64,000 nt of DNA, from the NCBI GenBank assembly GCA_022575985.1, contig JAKSXM010000137.1:21718001-21782000 (forward strand), given 5' to 3'. Of the stretch, positions 11,101-22,000 are shown one piece after another. Both the position numbers and the translations under genes were made by a program. The notes beneath the pieces were generated by a model. The model saw nothing but the letters and a program-made list of their open reading frames with translations. It was not told the DNA's origin and did no database searches. The stretch is from Anagrus nilaparvatae (taxonomy: Eukaryota > Arthropoda > Insecta > Hymenoptera > Mymaridae). Within the stretch, counting starts at the first letter, position 1. The number at the start of each line of letters is the position of its first letter.

Positions 11101-13004
11101 CCGTGGAATTTACTTAACTTACAAGTATAATTCTCAAATAACTTCTATTATTAAGCATTTATAAATAATTTAAGATATATTCTCGAAAGTGAAATGAATT
11201 CAAGAAGGTATATATGGAAGCTATATAACTTAAAACTTTTGCTTATATTGTTCACGAAAATTCAATTGGTAGTTACATAAATTTTTAATTGATCAACAAA
11301 AATCATCAAAATCATCGATTCTCAAAGGTAAATCACACTTAATATTAAGTTTAAAAGATCATTTGATAGTATATTTAAGCACGCTAGCACTCTAAAAATT
11401 AATTTTACTACTTTATTCTAGAATATTGAATATAACTTAAGTGCTTTCTTTTATTTATATTGTTTCAAAGACATTTTACTTGCGAGAAAACTTTTAATAC
11501 AATGAACCCGTATACACACATATGCTATTATACGAATATAAAACTTCGTTCACGTTTCTGGAAGATGCTTAACGTTCAAATTATTTAAAACTTTCATAGT
11601 CTTATATTAATTTTCGGATTTATTTGTTCTTGGTGTAAAAATCTTTGTAATTATTTTTTCCCTAAATTTCAGACTGAATAAAAGCTTTTAATAAGTTCAA
11701 AATTTTTTAAGAAACCGCCCAGTCTAACATATAAATATCGACAAAGCATTAAAAGATACAGTAAGCTTGATAAATGAAAAAATGAAAACACTTTCTCTCG
11801 AATTACAGTTTACCAATTTTAGGTAATAATTTTATTTATTTTTATTTTTTATTTTTTTTTTACATACATTTAAAAAAATGTTTTTCGCTTAATCGTTTAA
11901 TTTACTTTTAGAGATTTTAAATATTTGACCAAACATTTATATTTATATGCACATTATTATTTCCGGTTCTCATGTATGTCAAAGTCAATATTAATAATTT
12001 TATTAAATTAAAAAATAAAATGATTACATTAAATTTTTCATTATTAAAGCTTAATATTTTAAAATTAAGTTTTTAAAGATACCAAATATATTAGATATAT
12101 ATAGACACGTAATTAAATTTTTTAATAAATATATTAAAATTAATGTCATGTAATTTTTCAAATATATTTATTTTATGTAATTAAAATATTATCTTTTATA
12201 CGATGCACAAAATTTTTATTACATACTTTCCCTCTTATAATTTTATATATATTGGTATATATCGCACATAAAAAAATAAAATTTTATAAAATTACAAATT
12301 TTTAATGATTTAGAGATCGCGACAAGATAATAATTTTATCTTATATATATAAAGTACGTACATAAATTTGTAAAATACTTGATGCGAATGTATAATTAAT
12401 GAAGATTTCCTGAATTATAACTTTCGATAAAGTAACGAGACATTTAACATGTTAACTTATATAAAGATAAAGACGGTTCATTACCGGCGTAGACGTAATT
12501 TTCATCATCAACTTTTATACTATATATATATATATATATATATAAATTACACAATACATAAACATAATAAAATCTAGTGTTATACTACAAAGAAGTGAGA
12601 AAATATATAGTATGTAAACTTGACTTTTAGAATACATGAATACAGTTAAAAGAAAATGCATATTATATATAACGTTATATTCGCGCGGCGCCGGTTTCTG
12701 CTCGTTCTCCGTGAAATGACAATGCGTATAGGGCGCGAACCGTTATATATACATAAAGAAAGATTGAATATATTTAAGATATATATATTTGCACAAATGT
12801 AGGAAAGTATGTAAATAACATTGTATGCAAATTTGTACGTAAGTACTTACATATTCATTCACTCTATGTACACAATGAGCAGGTGTAAAACACATGCAAA
12901 TATACAATATATGGAATAAAATGTATTATATAACAATATAAAAGTAATAGAAAAAAATAAATTTAGGTACTAACCTGATATATTCTGATGGAAATAAAAT
13001 TCAT
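3384..13004 (-). CDS. Gene 1: secreted low-complexity protein, 599 aa, two coding exons
   Basis: Function not recognised. Proposed coding exons are 12975-13004 (MNFISIRIYQ) and 3384-5153. Donor CAG|GTTAGT and acceptor TTACAG|TGC join in phase 0, giving a hydrophobic N-terminus that continues CIIGFTLLIVACSSS, a plausible signal peptide. The mature part is hydrophilic and rich in N, Y, Q, T, S and P. It has an acidic stretch near residues 40-70, two aromatic motifs (YNYYYPNGKT near 115-124 and KYEHKIVWKYPDGRT near 282-296), a T-rich run near 208-216, a hydrophobic strand IPVIILRVDGAPP near 448-460, and Q-rich segments towards the C-terminus. No Rebers-Riddiford cuticle motif is visible. The GTG-initiated open frame at 5126 is an artefact, since the frame stays open to the acceptor. 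A cuticle or matrix role is inferred only from the split signal peptide and composition. Confidence 0.85.
6036..6346. mobile_element. MITE, CTCGCAAGTGAAA family, copy 1
   Basis: Terminal inverted repeats ATACTCGCAAGTGAAAAGAA (left) and ATACTCGCAAGTAAAATGAA (right, minus strand) bound about 311 bp of non-coding DNA. A second paired copy lies at 11181-11487, with solo ends near 25041 and 37874. Confidence 0.65.
8666..8695. repeat. Dispersed repeat fragment
   Basis: TGTCTGATCAACTCGTCTGT followed by a near-match to ACTTAA recurs at 16430-16460 as TGTCTGACCAACTCGTCTGT. The following CTGTAAAAGGCTATT at 16461 recurs near 42542. This marks an unnamed interspersed family. Confidence 0.5.
9526..9587. 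repeat. 31-bp tandem duplication
   Basis: Two adjacent 31-bp units differ at one base (AAATGTATTTGCATTCC... versus AAATGTGTTTGCATTCC...), both ending AAGAAGAAAATATT. This looks like a recent local duplication. Confidence 0.85.
11181..11487. mobile_element. MITE, CTCGCAAGTGAAA family, copy 2
   Basis: Left end TTCTCGAAAGTGAAATGAAT and right end, minus strand, TTCTCGCAAGTAAAATG. Length and termini match the copy at 6036-6346. Confidence 0.6.
12519..12544. repeat. (TA)n microsatellite
   Basis: Uninterrupted alternating T and A over about 26 bp. Confidence 0.9.
12664..12747. promoter_or_regulatory. GC-rich patch with imperfect inverted repeat in gene 1 intron 1
   Basis: An 80-bp island with TTCGCGCGGCGCCGG and GGGCGCGAACC stands out from extremely AT-rich surroundings, about 230-310 bp downstream of exon 1. 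Its flanks TATAACG...TTCGCGC and GCGCGAACCGTTATA are roughly inverted. It could be a cis-regulatory element or an alternative promoter; the function is inferred only from position and composition. Confidence 0.35.
12975..13004 (-). CDS. Gene 1, coding exon 1
   Basis: Ten codons encode MNFISIRIYQ, followed by donor GTTAGT. It is chosen because it ends in phase 0, completes the signal peptide opened by exon 2, and sits about 110 nt downstream of a TATA box plus initiator. The long intron to exon 2 is the main uncertainty. Confidence 0.7.
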
Positions 13005-13014
13005 CGTGTTCTAT

Positions 13015-13017
13015 CAT
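13015..13017 (-). promoter_or_regulatory. Upstream ATG in gene 1 leader
   Basis: An ATG 13 nt before the main start opens a different frame. Across the splice it would read about 26 codons and end at TAG just inside exon 2, overlapping the main start. It may reduce initiation at the main ATG. Confidence 0.4.
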
Positions 13018-13109
13018 TCGGATGTATATGACCAATGAATCTTTAAAAGTAAAACCTTATACTGACTTTTAGTTAAAAGACAGGTCGTTCGTATATTTTG
13101 AACTAATGA

Positions 13110-13158
13110 AACTGAGAGGCTACAGCATCCCACCTTATATGCCCTCGCTCTCGGGCAT
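13110..13158 (-). promoter_or_regulatory. Gene 1 core promoter: TATA box, initiator and inverted repeat
   Basis: On the minus strand, TATAAGG (13133-13139) lies 26 nt upstream of the A of TCAGTT (13110-13115), which matches the arthropod initiator consensus. Immediately upstream is an inverted repeat, ATGCCC-GAGAGCGA-GGGCAT (13139-13158), whose spacer contains GAGAG. The 5' UTR to the ATG would be about 110 nt. Confidence 0.7.
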
Positions 13159-13738
13159 CAGAAGGATGTCTCATGTTTATAGGTATACGTTCTTTTTATT
13201 GTATAGAGAATCAATGAAAAGAGAGATTCCTTTTACTGAAAGAGAGGTGTCATGATATTAGTTTTAAGGAAATACGCTCTTATGTATACATGTGCTTCCT
13301 ATTGTGTTTAGACTATATAGCTTATTTGTTACGTGATATTGTAAAATTTTTTAAGGAAATATAAGTAATTTTTATATGTACTCTTTTTTTTTCAGATACA
13401 ATTGGTTATAAATTGATTCTATTTGTAAAACGTTTTTTTTTCTTTCTTTCTATTTACTATTTTAATTAAATTACATAAATTTGTTTGTTCTTTATTAAAG
13501 AAAATAAATTTTATTTATGTTAACATTTATTAAAACATGATTATTTTTGTAAAAATTATTATTTATTTGTATCTTGCAATTGTTTGTAAATTTGAACATA
13601 TTTTTTTGGAACTTAAAATTACGTTTAATTTAAAGAAATTGTTGATTTTAAATGTAATTGAAAATAAATTTATAAAAGCTAAAAAGTCTGATTCAGAAGA
13701 TGTATTCTTATAAAATAATAGTTTGAACAACTACCGTC

Positions 13739-14744
13739 TTACAAGGGGAGACCAGAACATTCGGGACGCCAAATTACAATCCAAAGTTATGGATAACTTT
13801 AATATATTGAAAAAACACTCAAGATACCCTCCATTTATTCCAAGGCACTTTTTGGGCCTATGAATGCAAGGCACAATTTTTTAAAATAAGGTTTTTAGGC
13901 AGTTTTCCAACAACACTTTCATCTTGAAATTCAACCAAAAAACTTCCGGCTGGTCTCATTTTACTGTACAAGTACCACTTTTTAAAAACGTAAAAAGAAA
14001 TTTTTTATCACCGATCCTTTCATCGCTATAGTCAATAAACCAAATGCCCATTTTTGGCCCAAAATGACCAATTTTTAAATTGCTGCTTAAATTTTAATTA
14101 TTAATGAAAATGAGATTTATAGGTCTTAAAACTTATTTACAAGTTCCAAGTTTCCAAAATTTGTTTACTCGTTCCATTTCATTAATTCCTTTAGCAGATA
14201 TAATAATTTAAATACCGAATCGCAATGTAAGGTTTAAAAAAAAAAAAAACATTTTATCAATAACTTTGTGAAGCCATATCTCAGAAACATCTAAAGACAA
14301 AAGAAAGATTAAAAAATTTTTGAAAACTTGGAACTTGTACAAAATTTTTGAGACCTATAAAACTTATTTTTATCAAAAATTACAATTTTAACAGCAATTT
14401 AAAAATTCTGGGCCAAAAATAGGCATTTGGTTTATTTACTATAACGATAAAAAGATCAGTGATGAAAAATTTCGTTTTACGGAGATTAAAATATGGTACT
14501 TGTACGAAAAAGATGTGACTAGCCGAAAGTATTTTGCTTGAACTGCAAGATGACAGCGTTATTTGGAAAATTGTTCAAAAACGTTTTTTTATAATATTGT
14601 TGTAACATTGAGCCCACTGTTTCCAGGCCCAGAAAGCTCGTTGGAATAAATAAAGGGTTTCTTGGGTGTTTTTTCAACATATTAAAGTCATCCATAACTT
14701 TAGATTTTAATTTAGGATCCCAAATGTTTCATTCTCCCCTTCTT
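13739..14744. mobile_element. Foldback element A, about 1.0 kb
   Basis: The two halves are inverted copies of each other. Examples are AAAGTTATGGATAACTTTAA at 13780 against AAAGTTATGGATGACTTTAA read on the minus strand near 14690. AAATGCCCATTTTTGGCCC and CTGGGCCAAAAATAGGCATT pair closer to the middle. The arms reach almost to the centre, leaving a loop of roughly 150 bp. There is no coding capacity. Related pieces are at about 20660-21215 and 30915-31045. Confidence 0.8.
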
Positions 14745-16371
14745 AGTTCGGAGCAATAACCGTGGAAATTCGACCCAGGCTCATTTGTATATTACTTTCT
14801 TTCTATAAGTATTTAACGCATTAATCATTTACCCAGTAATTATAATTAAATCAATTTTCTTTAAATTACTTACAACCTTGAACAACAACAAAAAAATACT
14901 ATGTAAAAAATGTAAAAATTAAATATATAAATTAATAAACATTTAATTACCTTTCTCTTAAAAGAAAAAAAAATTTCATGTGAAGAAAAAAAAAAGTTAT
15001 GTTTTTTTTTATTTCTGTAACACACATAGATATTCATATTAAAAGCATTTGTTGTTGCCGTTGTTGTCTATAAAATTATAACATTCAAGATCGATTATAA
15101 AAATTTTTCAATTAAAAAGAAATTTAACGATTATTACAAAAAGTAAAAGCGCTAAATAATTCTTTAATAGAAAGAGAAATGACATTTTAGTATAATTAAT
15201 TATAGTTTATAAAAAAAAAAATATGTATCAGGTATAATGAAATTTCATAAATTATTAATAATATTTAAAGTTTTAGAATTTAATTTATTAAAAATTTTAT
15301 TTTTTATTATTTTAAAATTGAGTTACTATAATTTATTGTTATTTATAGAAAATAAAAAGTTTATTAAATTATAAATATGGAATAAGTCAGTGGAGGATTT
15401 TATGAATTATTTAGTTTACTATACCGGATGTTCAATGAAAATAATATAATTATAATGCATAGATATTATTTGGATGAAACTTTATCAGCTAACTTACTTA
15501 TCTATAATAGTGCCAGTTGCATATTTAATTTTTTATGTCAAGTACCTTTAATACTACAGGTAATAAGTTAAAAATGCTTGTACTACAAGCTCATTTTTTG
15601 TTTTCACTATCATTGAACAACGAATATTCCAGAAAAATATTGAGTTTTAAGGTCGGTTCTCGGTTTTTTCGGGCAGCTGAAAGTATTAAATAATGGTTTT
15701 TTACCAGCAATTTCTTCAGCCAAAGCTTCAAGTAAAGAAATTTTATTTATAAAGGACAGTCTAATATACATACCAAAGTTTTAGCCTTAGAGCCGGCAAT
15801 CCGTAGCGCACAGTTTTATGTATTTTAATTTCTTCAAAATATTACTTTTTTATGAGCATAATGTAATACATAAAAAAAGTTATTAAAAATTTTTTATGAG
15901 CTAAAAAAATATGATAGCTAAAATAATTATTTACTGTTGTTATAATGTCACTTTCTTATAAAAAATTATAAAATATCTAGAACGCAAAAAATTAATTTAT
16001 TGACTTCTTTTTTTTTTAGAAAACTACGTAAACTAAAAAATATTTTCTTTTTTATATGTATTTAATATTTATAAATGTAAAAAAATTAATTTATAAAGTA
16101 AAAAAAAAAATTATATTTTTAAATACTGCAAATACCCCATTTATATTTTTTGATTTCAAACAGTCTTAATAAAAAAGTAAATTTATTGTGCTTAAATGCA
16201 TGAAGCATATCAATGATATATAAAAAATTAAAAAATAATTATTGTAAAAAAGGCTGGAATTAAAGTATCTTATGGAAAAAAAATTGAATACATTTTCGAA
16301 TTTTAATTTCATTGAAAGAAACACGCAAAAAAATATTTTAAATATAGTAGATAAAATCGTTTACATCAAGT

Positions 16372-16385
16372 AAGTGGCGCCACTT
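16372..16385. other. 14-bp perfect palindrome
   Basis: AAGTGGCGCCACTT is self-complementary and GC-rich at its centre within AT-rich DNA. A dimeric protein-binding site is possible but undemonstrated. Confidence 0.3.
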
Positions 16386-16429
16386 TACCGGCAGTTTATT
16401 TTAAAACTAAGAACGCATGGTAGTTTTTG

Positions 16430-16475
16430 TGTCTGACCAACTCGTCTGTATTCACTTAAGCTGTAAAAGGCTATT
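16430..16475. repeat. Dispersed repeat fragment
   Basis: It shares TCTGACCAACTCGTCTGTA with 8666-8695 and CTGTAAAAGGCTATT with about 42542. Confidence 0.5.
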
Positions 16476-17425
16476 ATGAAATAGCAGATGAGTAATAATT
16501 GTACCTTATAAGGGTTGAAAACAATTATTTTAATCTTTATCATTTTATTAACAACATTATTAACAATAAGAAAAAAATTGAAGAGATTTAAAGAAAAATA
16601 TTGAAGTTTTGTATTTTAAATTTGCTCAATCTAATAAAAAACTCAAAGTCTAAATATCTAAAGATATAAGATTATTTATAATTCAAATTTTCTTCATTAA
16701 ATACTTTCTTTCTACAATTTGGACAAAAATTGGAATTTTTTAAAGGGAGAAATAAAAAAATTAATCCAGCATGCATTTATACCTAAAAAATTTTTTAGAA
16801 AATATGTATTCATTAAATTTAATCTGATTTTCTTCATAAAATAAAATTATTTAGCACCAGAAAAATATGACATTTAGTATATTTCATATAATAGCAAACT
16901 TTTATTAAATTAAAAGTAAAAAGAAAATTTTTTTTTACTAAAAATTTCACTCTCTTTTAATGACTTAGCACAATTTATTTGAAAATTGAAATATTAATTA
17001 TAATAAAAATTTCAATTCACATGTGCATAAATCTAATTTTAATCTATAATTGTAAAAATTAATTTAATGTTTTAAAATTTCTCTCTATGTTGTAATGGAA
17101 TGGAGAATTAAAAACTTAACATACATCGAATTATGCAAGAATTAATTAAAAATGTTACCTTTATAGAAAAATATAATGGTTTTATTAATGACTTTAATTA
17201 TATAAAAAATATTTCATATTGGTAGAAATACAAAATTTAATTATAAGATTAATCGTAGAAAAATATTGCTTACATTTTTAATATTATATAAATTTAGGCA
17301 CTGGCGCAGCCTGTATTGTTATTTATCACTTATTACCTAAATCTAATATTATTTACATTACTGTTACAATAAAAAAGCTTTTTTTTTTGAAAATCAAAGT
17401 AGTAGACAAGTTCATAAAATCTACG

Positions 17426-17803
17426 CTGTTTGGTTGTACTACTTGAATTTCGCTTTAATTGCTTAAACATTTAAATTCTTAGATTAAATCGAATTTTAAA
17501 GCATTGATTTAAATATTAGCCTGTAATTATTTTAAAAAGTTAGATTTTTGATTACCGAGTAAAAGAAGTTGCTATTTACCAAAAACATAAGTTTCTCGAA
17601 ATTATAGCTCATTTAATTACTCATAAATATCACTACCAAGGAAGTGAAAATAACGCTATTTCTTTTAAGACCAAAAATTCACTCAACAAGAGTCCTTCAA
17701 TTTGGTGGCAGCACTGAACTGTAGCTTTGGGAAACTTATTTTTTTGATAAATGGCAACTAATTTTAAATATACAAGCGAAATTCAAGCACAGCAGCCTGA
17801 CAG
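17426..17803. mobile_element. Degenerate inverted-repeat element
   Basis: The left end contains CTACTTGAATTTCGCTT and the right end, minus strand, TGTGCTTGAATTTCGCTT. Inner blocks AGTTGCTATTTACCAAAAAC and AGTTGCCATTTATCAAAAAA also pair. Unequal spacing shows decay or internal deletion. Confidence 0.5.
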
Positions 17804-18613
17804 TCTAAATTTTAAAAATCACAAATATTTTTGAAATACTGACTTTGTGATTTTCAAAAAAAAATTACATACTTCAATTTTGTTAGCTTACAGTGTATTT
17901 CTATTTAAATTTATATTGTTTATATAAATTTGTTTAGTCTTTTTTACATCAACATTATTTACAATAATTAAAATCTTTACTTTTTTGTTTAAACAAAATA
18001 AATACATTGAATGCTAATTTTGTATAAAAATTTTTTGAATTTACTTTTAAATCTTTACAATAGAAACTAATTAGTCAGTCAAAATAAACAAACAATTCAG
18101 TATAATTAAATGCTTCATTTGCATGAATGAAAAAAGTCTGTACTTTTTTTAATGAAAAGACTAGAAATTACTTAATTTTCTTTTTTTTTTAAACAAAAAA
18201 TCGAATAATCAAGGTTACTTAAATTTTTAAAAAAATATAAAGAAAAGTAAAAAAAAAAGTAATCAAAAGTACTTATGTATAAATAGTTTTATCGAAATCG
18301 ATACTTCTTTTTCCGCTGACACATTGAAGAACAAGAAAAGTACTTTTGTTCTATTCTTTTTCATGCTTTAACAATAAGAGTTTTTTACTCAATGATAATG
18401 ATCTTTTCACTCACTTTTGCGTTTCTTATAAGATCGGACAAAGTTTATTTTCGATGGTAGGAAACCACTTTCAAGTTTAATTGGCCTTTCTCTATACCTA
18501 TAATAAAAGTAATAAAGTATTTTTAATCTTTAATTTATCATTTTTTATTCATTTGAAATTAGCCTTATAAAAATTTTTAACTCTAATTACTGTTATATGT
18601 TATGTAACTTGGA

Positions 18614-18619
18614 TTTATT
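18614..18619 (-). terminator. Candidate poly(A) signal of gene 2
   Basis: AATAAA on the minus strand about 175 nt downstream of the proposed gene 2 stop. It is the first clear hexamer after the stop, but the motif is common by chance here. Confidence 0.4.
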
Positions 18620-18791
18620 ATACAAAAATTAAGAATCTGAACGAATCCAAGTCAGGTGTTAACAAAAATATGTATTTTTTTCAATTTCGAGTTTCAGATT
18701 ATCAAAAGTAAAAAATTTAGTGTTTTAAATTAGCCCTTGAAAATTTTGTAAACTTAAAGTGGATTAACCAATATAGCAAGTTATAAAAAAA

Positions 18792-19010
18792 TTATAAGTA
18801 CCTTTCAACATCTTGTGCATAAGTTATATGACTTGGAACATAAGTATCAAGTAAAGTTTTTGGTTGTGTTCCAGATGAATAAATCTTTGATGTAAAACCT
18901 TCACTTTCGGATGAAACTGGAACCAAATGACTGAGTTCATTACCATGAATATTTTTTACTGGATATTGAGAAGTAACAAAATTTTGATGCGACGCTATAT
19001 GAGATACTGG
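18792..19010 (-). CDS. Gene 2, coding exon 6 (terminal)
   Basis: It opens after acceptor TTTTTAG in phase 0 with PVSHIASHQNFVTSQYPV and runs to TAA at 18792-18794. A GTACTT near the end could act as a donor, so its terminal status is likely but not certain. Confidence 0.7.
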   Translation of the reverse strand, partial: PVSHIASHQNFVTSQYPVKNIHGNELSHLVPVSSESEGFTSKIYSSGTQPKTLLDTYVPSHITYAQDVERYL

Positions 19011-22000
19011 CTAAAAATGAAATGTCAAATATTTTATTATTAAATTTTTTTTTTTTTAATTATTGATTTTATTACTAGAAAATATTTTTTAATCAAAATT
19101 ATTTGCTGTATGCTTTTATAAAATGAAATATATTTAATATTCTAAATGAAAAATTTTATATATTAGACTGGAAATTCAGATTGAGTTTTATTGAACTGTA
19201 AAAAGGAGTTAAAAAATTTTTTTATAAATAAGAAAATAATAAAAAAAATAATTTTCTACATAAGAATATAAAATTTCCAAATTTGTTTCGCCCACTTTAC
19301 CAATTTCAAGTACCACCCCTAATTAAGGTCATACTAAATTTAAATTTTTCGGTAAAATTTTTAAAAATGTACTTTTACTAATTTTTGCAAGGTAATGAAT
19401 CAATATGAATTGAAAAATGTTATTAGGAATGGAATAACTACATTTTACAAATTTAAAACTCTGTCGGTAATCCTATGTTAAAAACATAGGGGTTAAGGAT
19501 TACCTTAAACGTGGTATTTCGAAGCAAATTACCAGTTCCACAAGAATAAATGCAATTTTTTATTTTTTGACTGGCTTAATAAGCCTGAAAATTGGAAACC
19601 CTGTTTTTTTGATAAACGCAGCTCCAATTTTTCCAGTAATAAAAAAATACCAAAATATTCTAATTCTTGCTGCCCGGTTAATATATACCTAAATAAATCA
19701 ATAAAATGTTAAATAAAAGTATATTATTTACCTTATCCGTTTGAAATATAAAATTCTGAATTCTCGATTTTTGTAATATATGTCTCATTATTTGTTCAGC
19801 AAGTATACTAGAAATATAATGTTGTCTAGGTGGTTCATACAAAGAATTGTCTTGTTGATACGTTCCTATTGGTTGCTGTACATTATAAAAGTCGTTATAT
19901 GAATTTCCCATGGGATTATCGTAAACAATTGATTGTGATTGTGTTTGTGATGTACTATATCCTTGATTATAAAAATTTACTTTTTTTGCTGGTCTTTTAT
20001 ATGCTGCAGTTTTACTTATTAATATCCCTATTGGAGTATTGTATTTATTTTGTGCCATTGGGACTGATTCGATTGGAGTCTTTGAAGTTTGCTGGTAAAT
20101 TAAAAAAAAAAGGTTATTGATTTTTGTTATATGATTTTTATATAAAGTTAAATAAATATATGAGCACGTCCAGGATAAAACAACCAGGTAAAAAATAAAA
20201 AATAAAAAAAATTTTTTGTGTGTCACGTTTTACCTGGGATTTGTGAAACTACTCCTATTTTACACTTCCTGATGAGATACAGCTGCTCCAAAGTTGGATA
20301 TTTCAATTTTTTGATTTTAGCTGCCCAATTCAACCTCAAATAACTTAAAACCATGAAACTTTTAATATATATATACGTTAGGGTAGTTCACAAAAAAAGT
20401 GCACTAAAAATACTCTTCCTGAAGTATTTTGAAATTTAGGTTACAAAACAAAATGATCCCATACCAATTTTCAGTTCTTTGCAGAACGTTTTAAGGGTAG
20501 AACAAAGCTAGGGATAGTGTGAACGACGAAATTTTTTTTCAAAATACGTTTTTTATACTTCCTCATATGTTTACGGTGTCACTAAACTCGAAAATGACTT
20601 AAACACCAAAACACACAAAAGATCTTTTTTTTACAAAAAATTTTTGGATTAAATAGCTAAAATCGTATATATTCGAAACTTTTGGCTCGTAAATTACAAT
20701 TTAAAGTTATGGCTGATTTTAATATGTTGAAAAAATACCCATTTATTACAATGCACCTTTTGGGCCTAGAAACGCAGGCCTCAATTCTACGACAATGAAT
20801 AAAATAAGGTTTTTAGCAATTTTCCAAATAACGCTGTCATATTGCATTTTAAACAAAATACTTCCGTTTGGTCTCATTTTTTTCATATAAGTGCTACCTT
20901 TTATTCCCCGTAAACTGTCATTTTTTCACCGATTCTTTCATCGTTATGGTTAATAAAGCAAATATCCATTTTTTTCCCCAAAATGACCGATTTTATAATT
21001 ATTGCTAAAATCGTAATTTTTGATGAAAATGAGTCTTATGGATCTTAAAAATTTTGTATGAGCTCTAAGTTTTAAAAAATTCAAAAATTTAAAAGTATTG
21101 AAAAAGCAAACTGAAAGAGTAAACAATTTTTGGAAACTTGAAACTAGTAAAAAAATTTTGAGACCTATAAAACTCATTTTAAACAAAAATTACAATTTAA
21201 GCAACAATTTAAAATTTTTCAATTTTTTAAATTGACCGGAAGTCAAGTTCACCATAATTATTTTTGCACAAATTTTCCCAGGATTTTCGCCTATGTGTCA
21301 AAAATTTTTGACATGTGATATTCAAATGAGTGCCCACAATCATTATTTTAGTCTGCCAAAATCAGCCAAAACTAGCTAAAACAGGAGGCGAAATTTTATT
21401 TTTTTTCCAATCAACCGGTATCAATATAATTAATATAATTATGATAAAATTGTCCAGAAAAGACCAAAAATTAATTTATACGCTATTTTTGACTGATTTC
21501 GAGTTAATTTTAGCTGAATTTGGCAGATAAACAGACACATAGGCCAAATTCTGGGAAAATTTAAGCAAAAATAATTATGGTTAACTTGACTTCCGGTCAA
21601 TTTGAAAAATTCAAACCCTTAAAAATGAAACCAGAAGTGGTCAAAAATGAAAAAATAAAATTTTTTCGGGTAGTCCAGGTAAAAAGGAAATTTTTTCCTA
21701 ATCACATGTATATATTTAAAGATTCATGGTTTTGAGTTATTTCAGGTTGAACTGAGCAGCTGAAATCAAAAAATTGAAAAAATCCAACTTTGGAGCAGAT
21801 GTATCTCAAAATATTGCATCAGGATGTGTAAAATTAGAGTGGTTTCACAAATCCCAGGTAAAAAGTGATACAAAAAAAAAAATTTTTATTTTTTTTTTCG
21901 GCTGGTCGTTTTATCTATGACTTGTCCATATATTACAAAGTTTAATTAAAAAAAATTTTTTCTCGAAATTTCGTACATAATATAATTAAAAAATTTATAT

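Larger units (their letters stand above)
5154..12974 (-). other. Gene 1, intron 1 (about 7.8 kb)
   Basis: Very AT-rich, without coding potential on either strand. It carries two copies of a roughly 310-bp MITE (6036-6346 and 11181-11487), a 31-bp tandem duplication (9526-9587), a TA microsatellite and a GC-rich patch near exon 1 (12664-12747). Confidence 0.65.
13159..18613. other. Intergenic region between genes 1 and 2
   Basis: No coding exon recognised. It holds a 1 kb foldback element (13739-14744), a 14-bp GC-centred palindrome (16372-16385), a dispersed repeat fragment (16430-16475) and a degenerate inverted-repeat element (17426-17803). The rest is AT-rich without visible structure. 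Confidence 0.6.
20157..21933. mobile_element. Composite foldback element B in gene 2 intron 4, about 1.8 kb
   Basis: The outer arms pair over more than 200 bp: ATATGAGCACGTCCAGGATA at the left matches ATATGGACAAGTCATAGATA on the minus strand at the right. TTTTTACCTGGGATTTGTG-type and CCAAACTTTGGAGCAG-type blocks also pair. Inside lies a truncated copy of foldback A (about 20660-21215) and a further inverted-repeat element (about 21214-21613). No coding frame was found. It occupies most of the 2046-bp intron and ends 65 bp from the exon 5 acceptor. Confidence 0.75.

Noticed and set aside
12519..12544. TA tract considered as a promoter TATA element
   Set aside because: It is a simple microsatellite; the better promoter for gene 1 is at 13133-13139 with a matching initiator.
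19678..20226. 182-residue open frame with an apparent N-terminal signal (MTHKKFFLFFIFYLVV...)
   Set aside because: The hydrophobic start is translated from the end of foldback element B and from intron sequence. The real exon begins at the acceptor at 20091 and ends at the donor at 19732.
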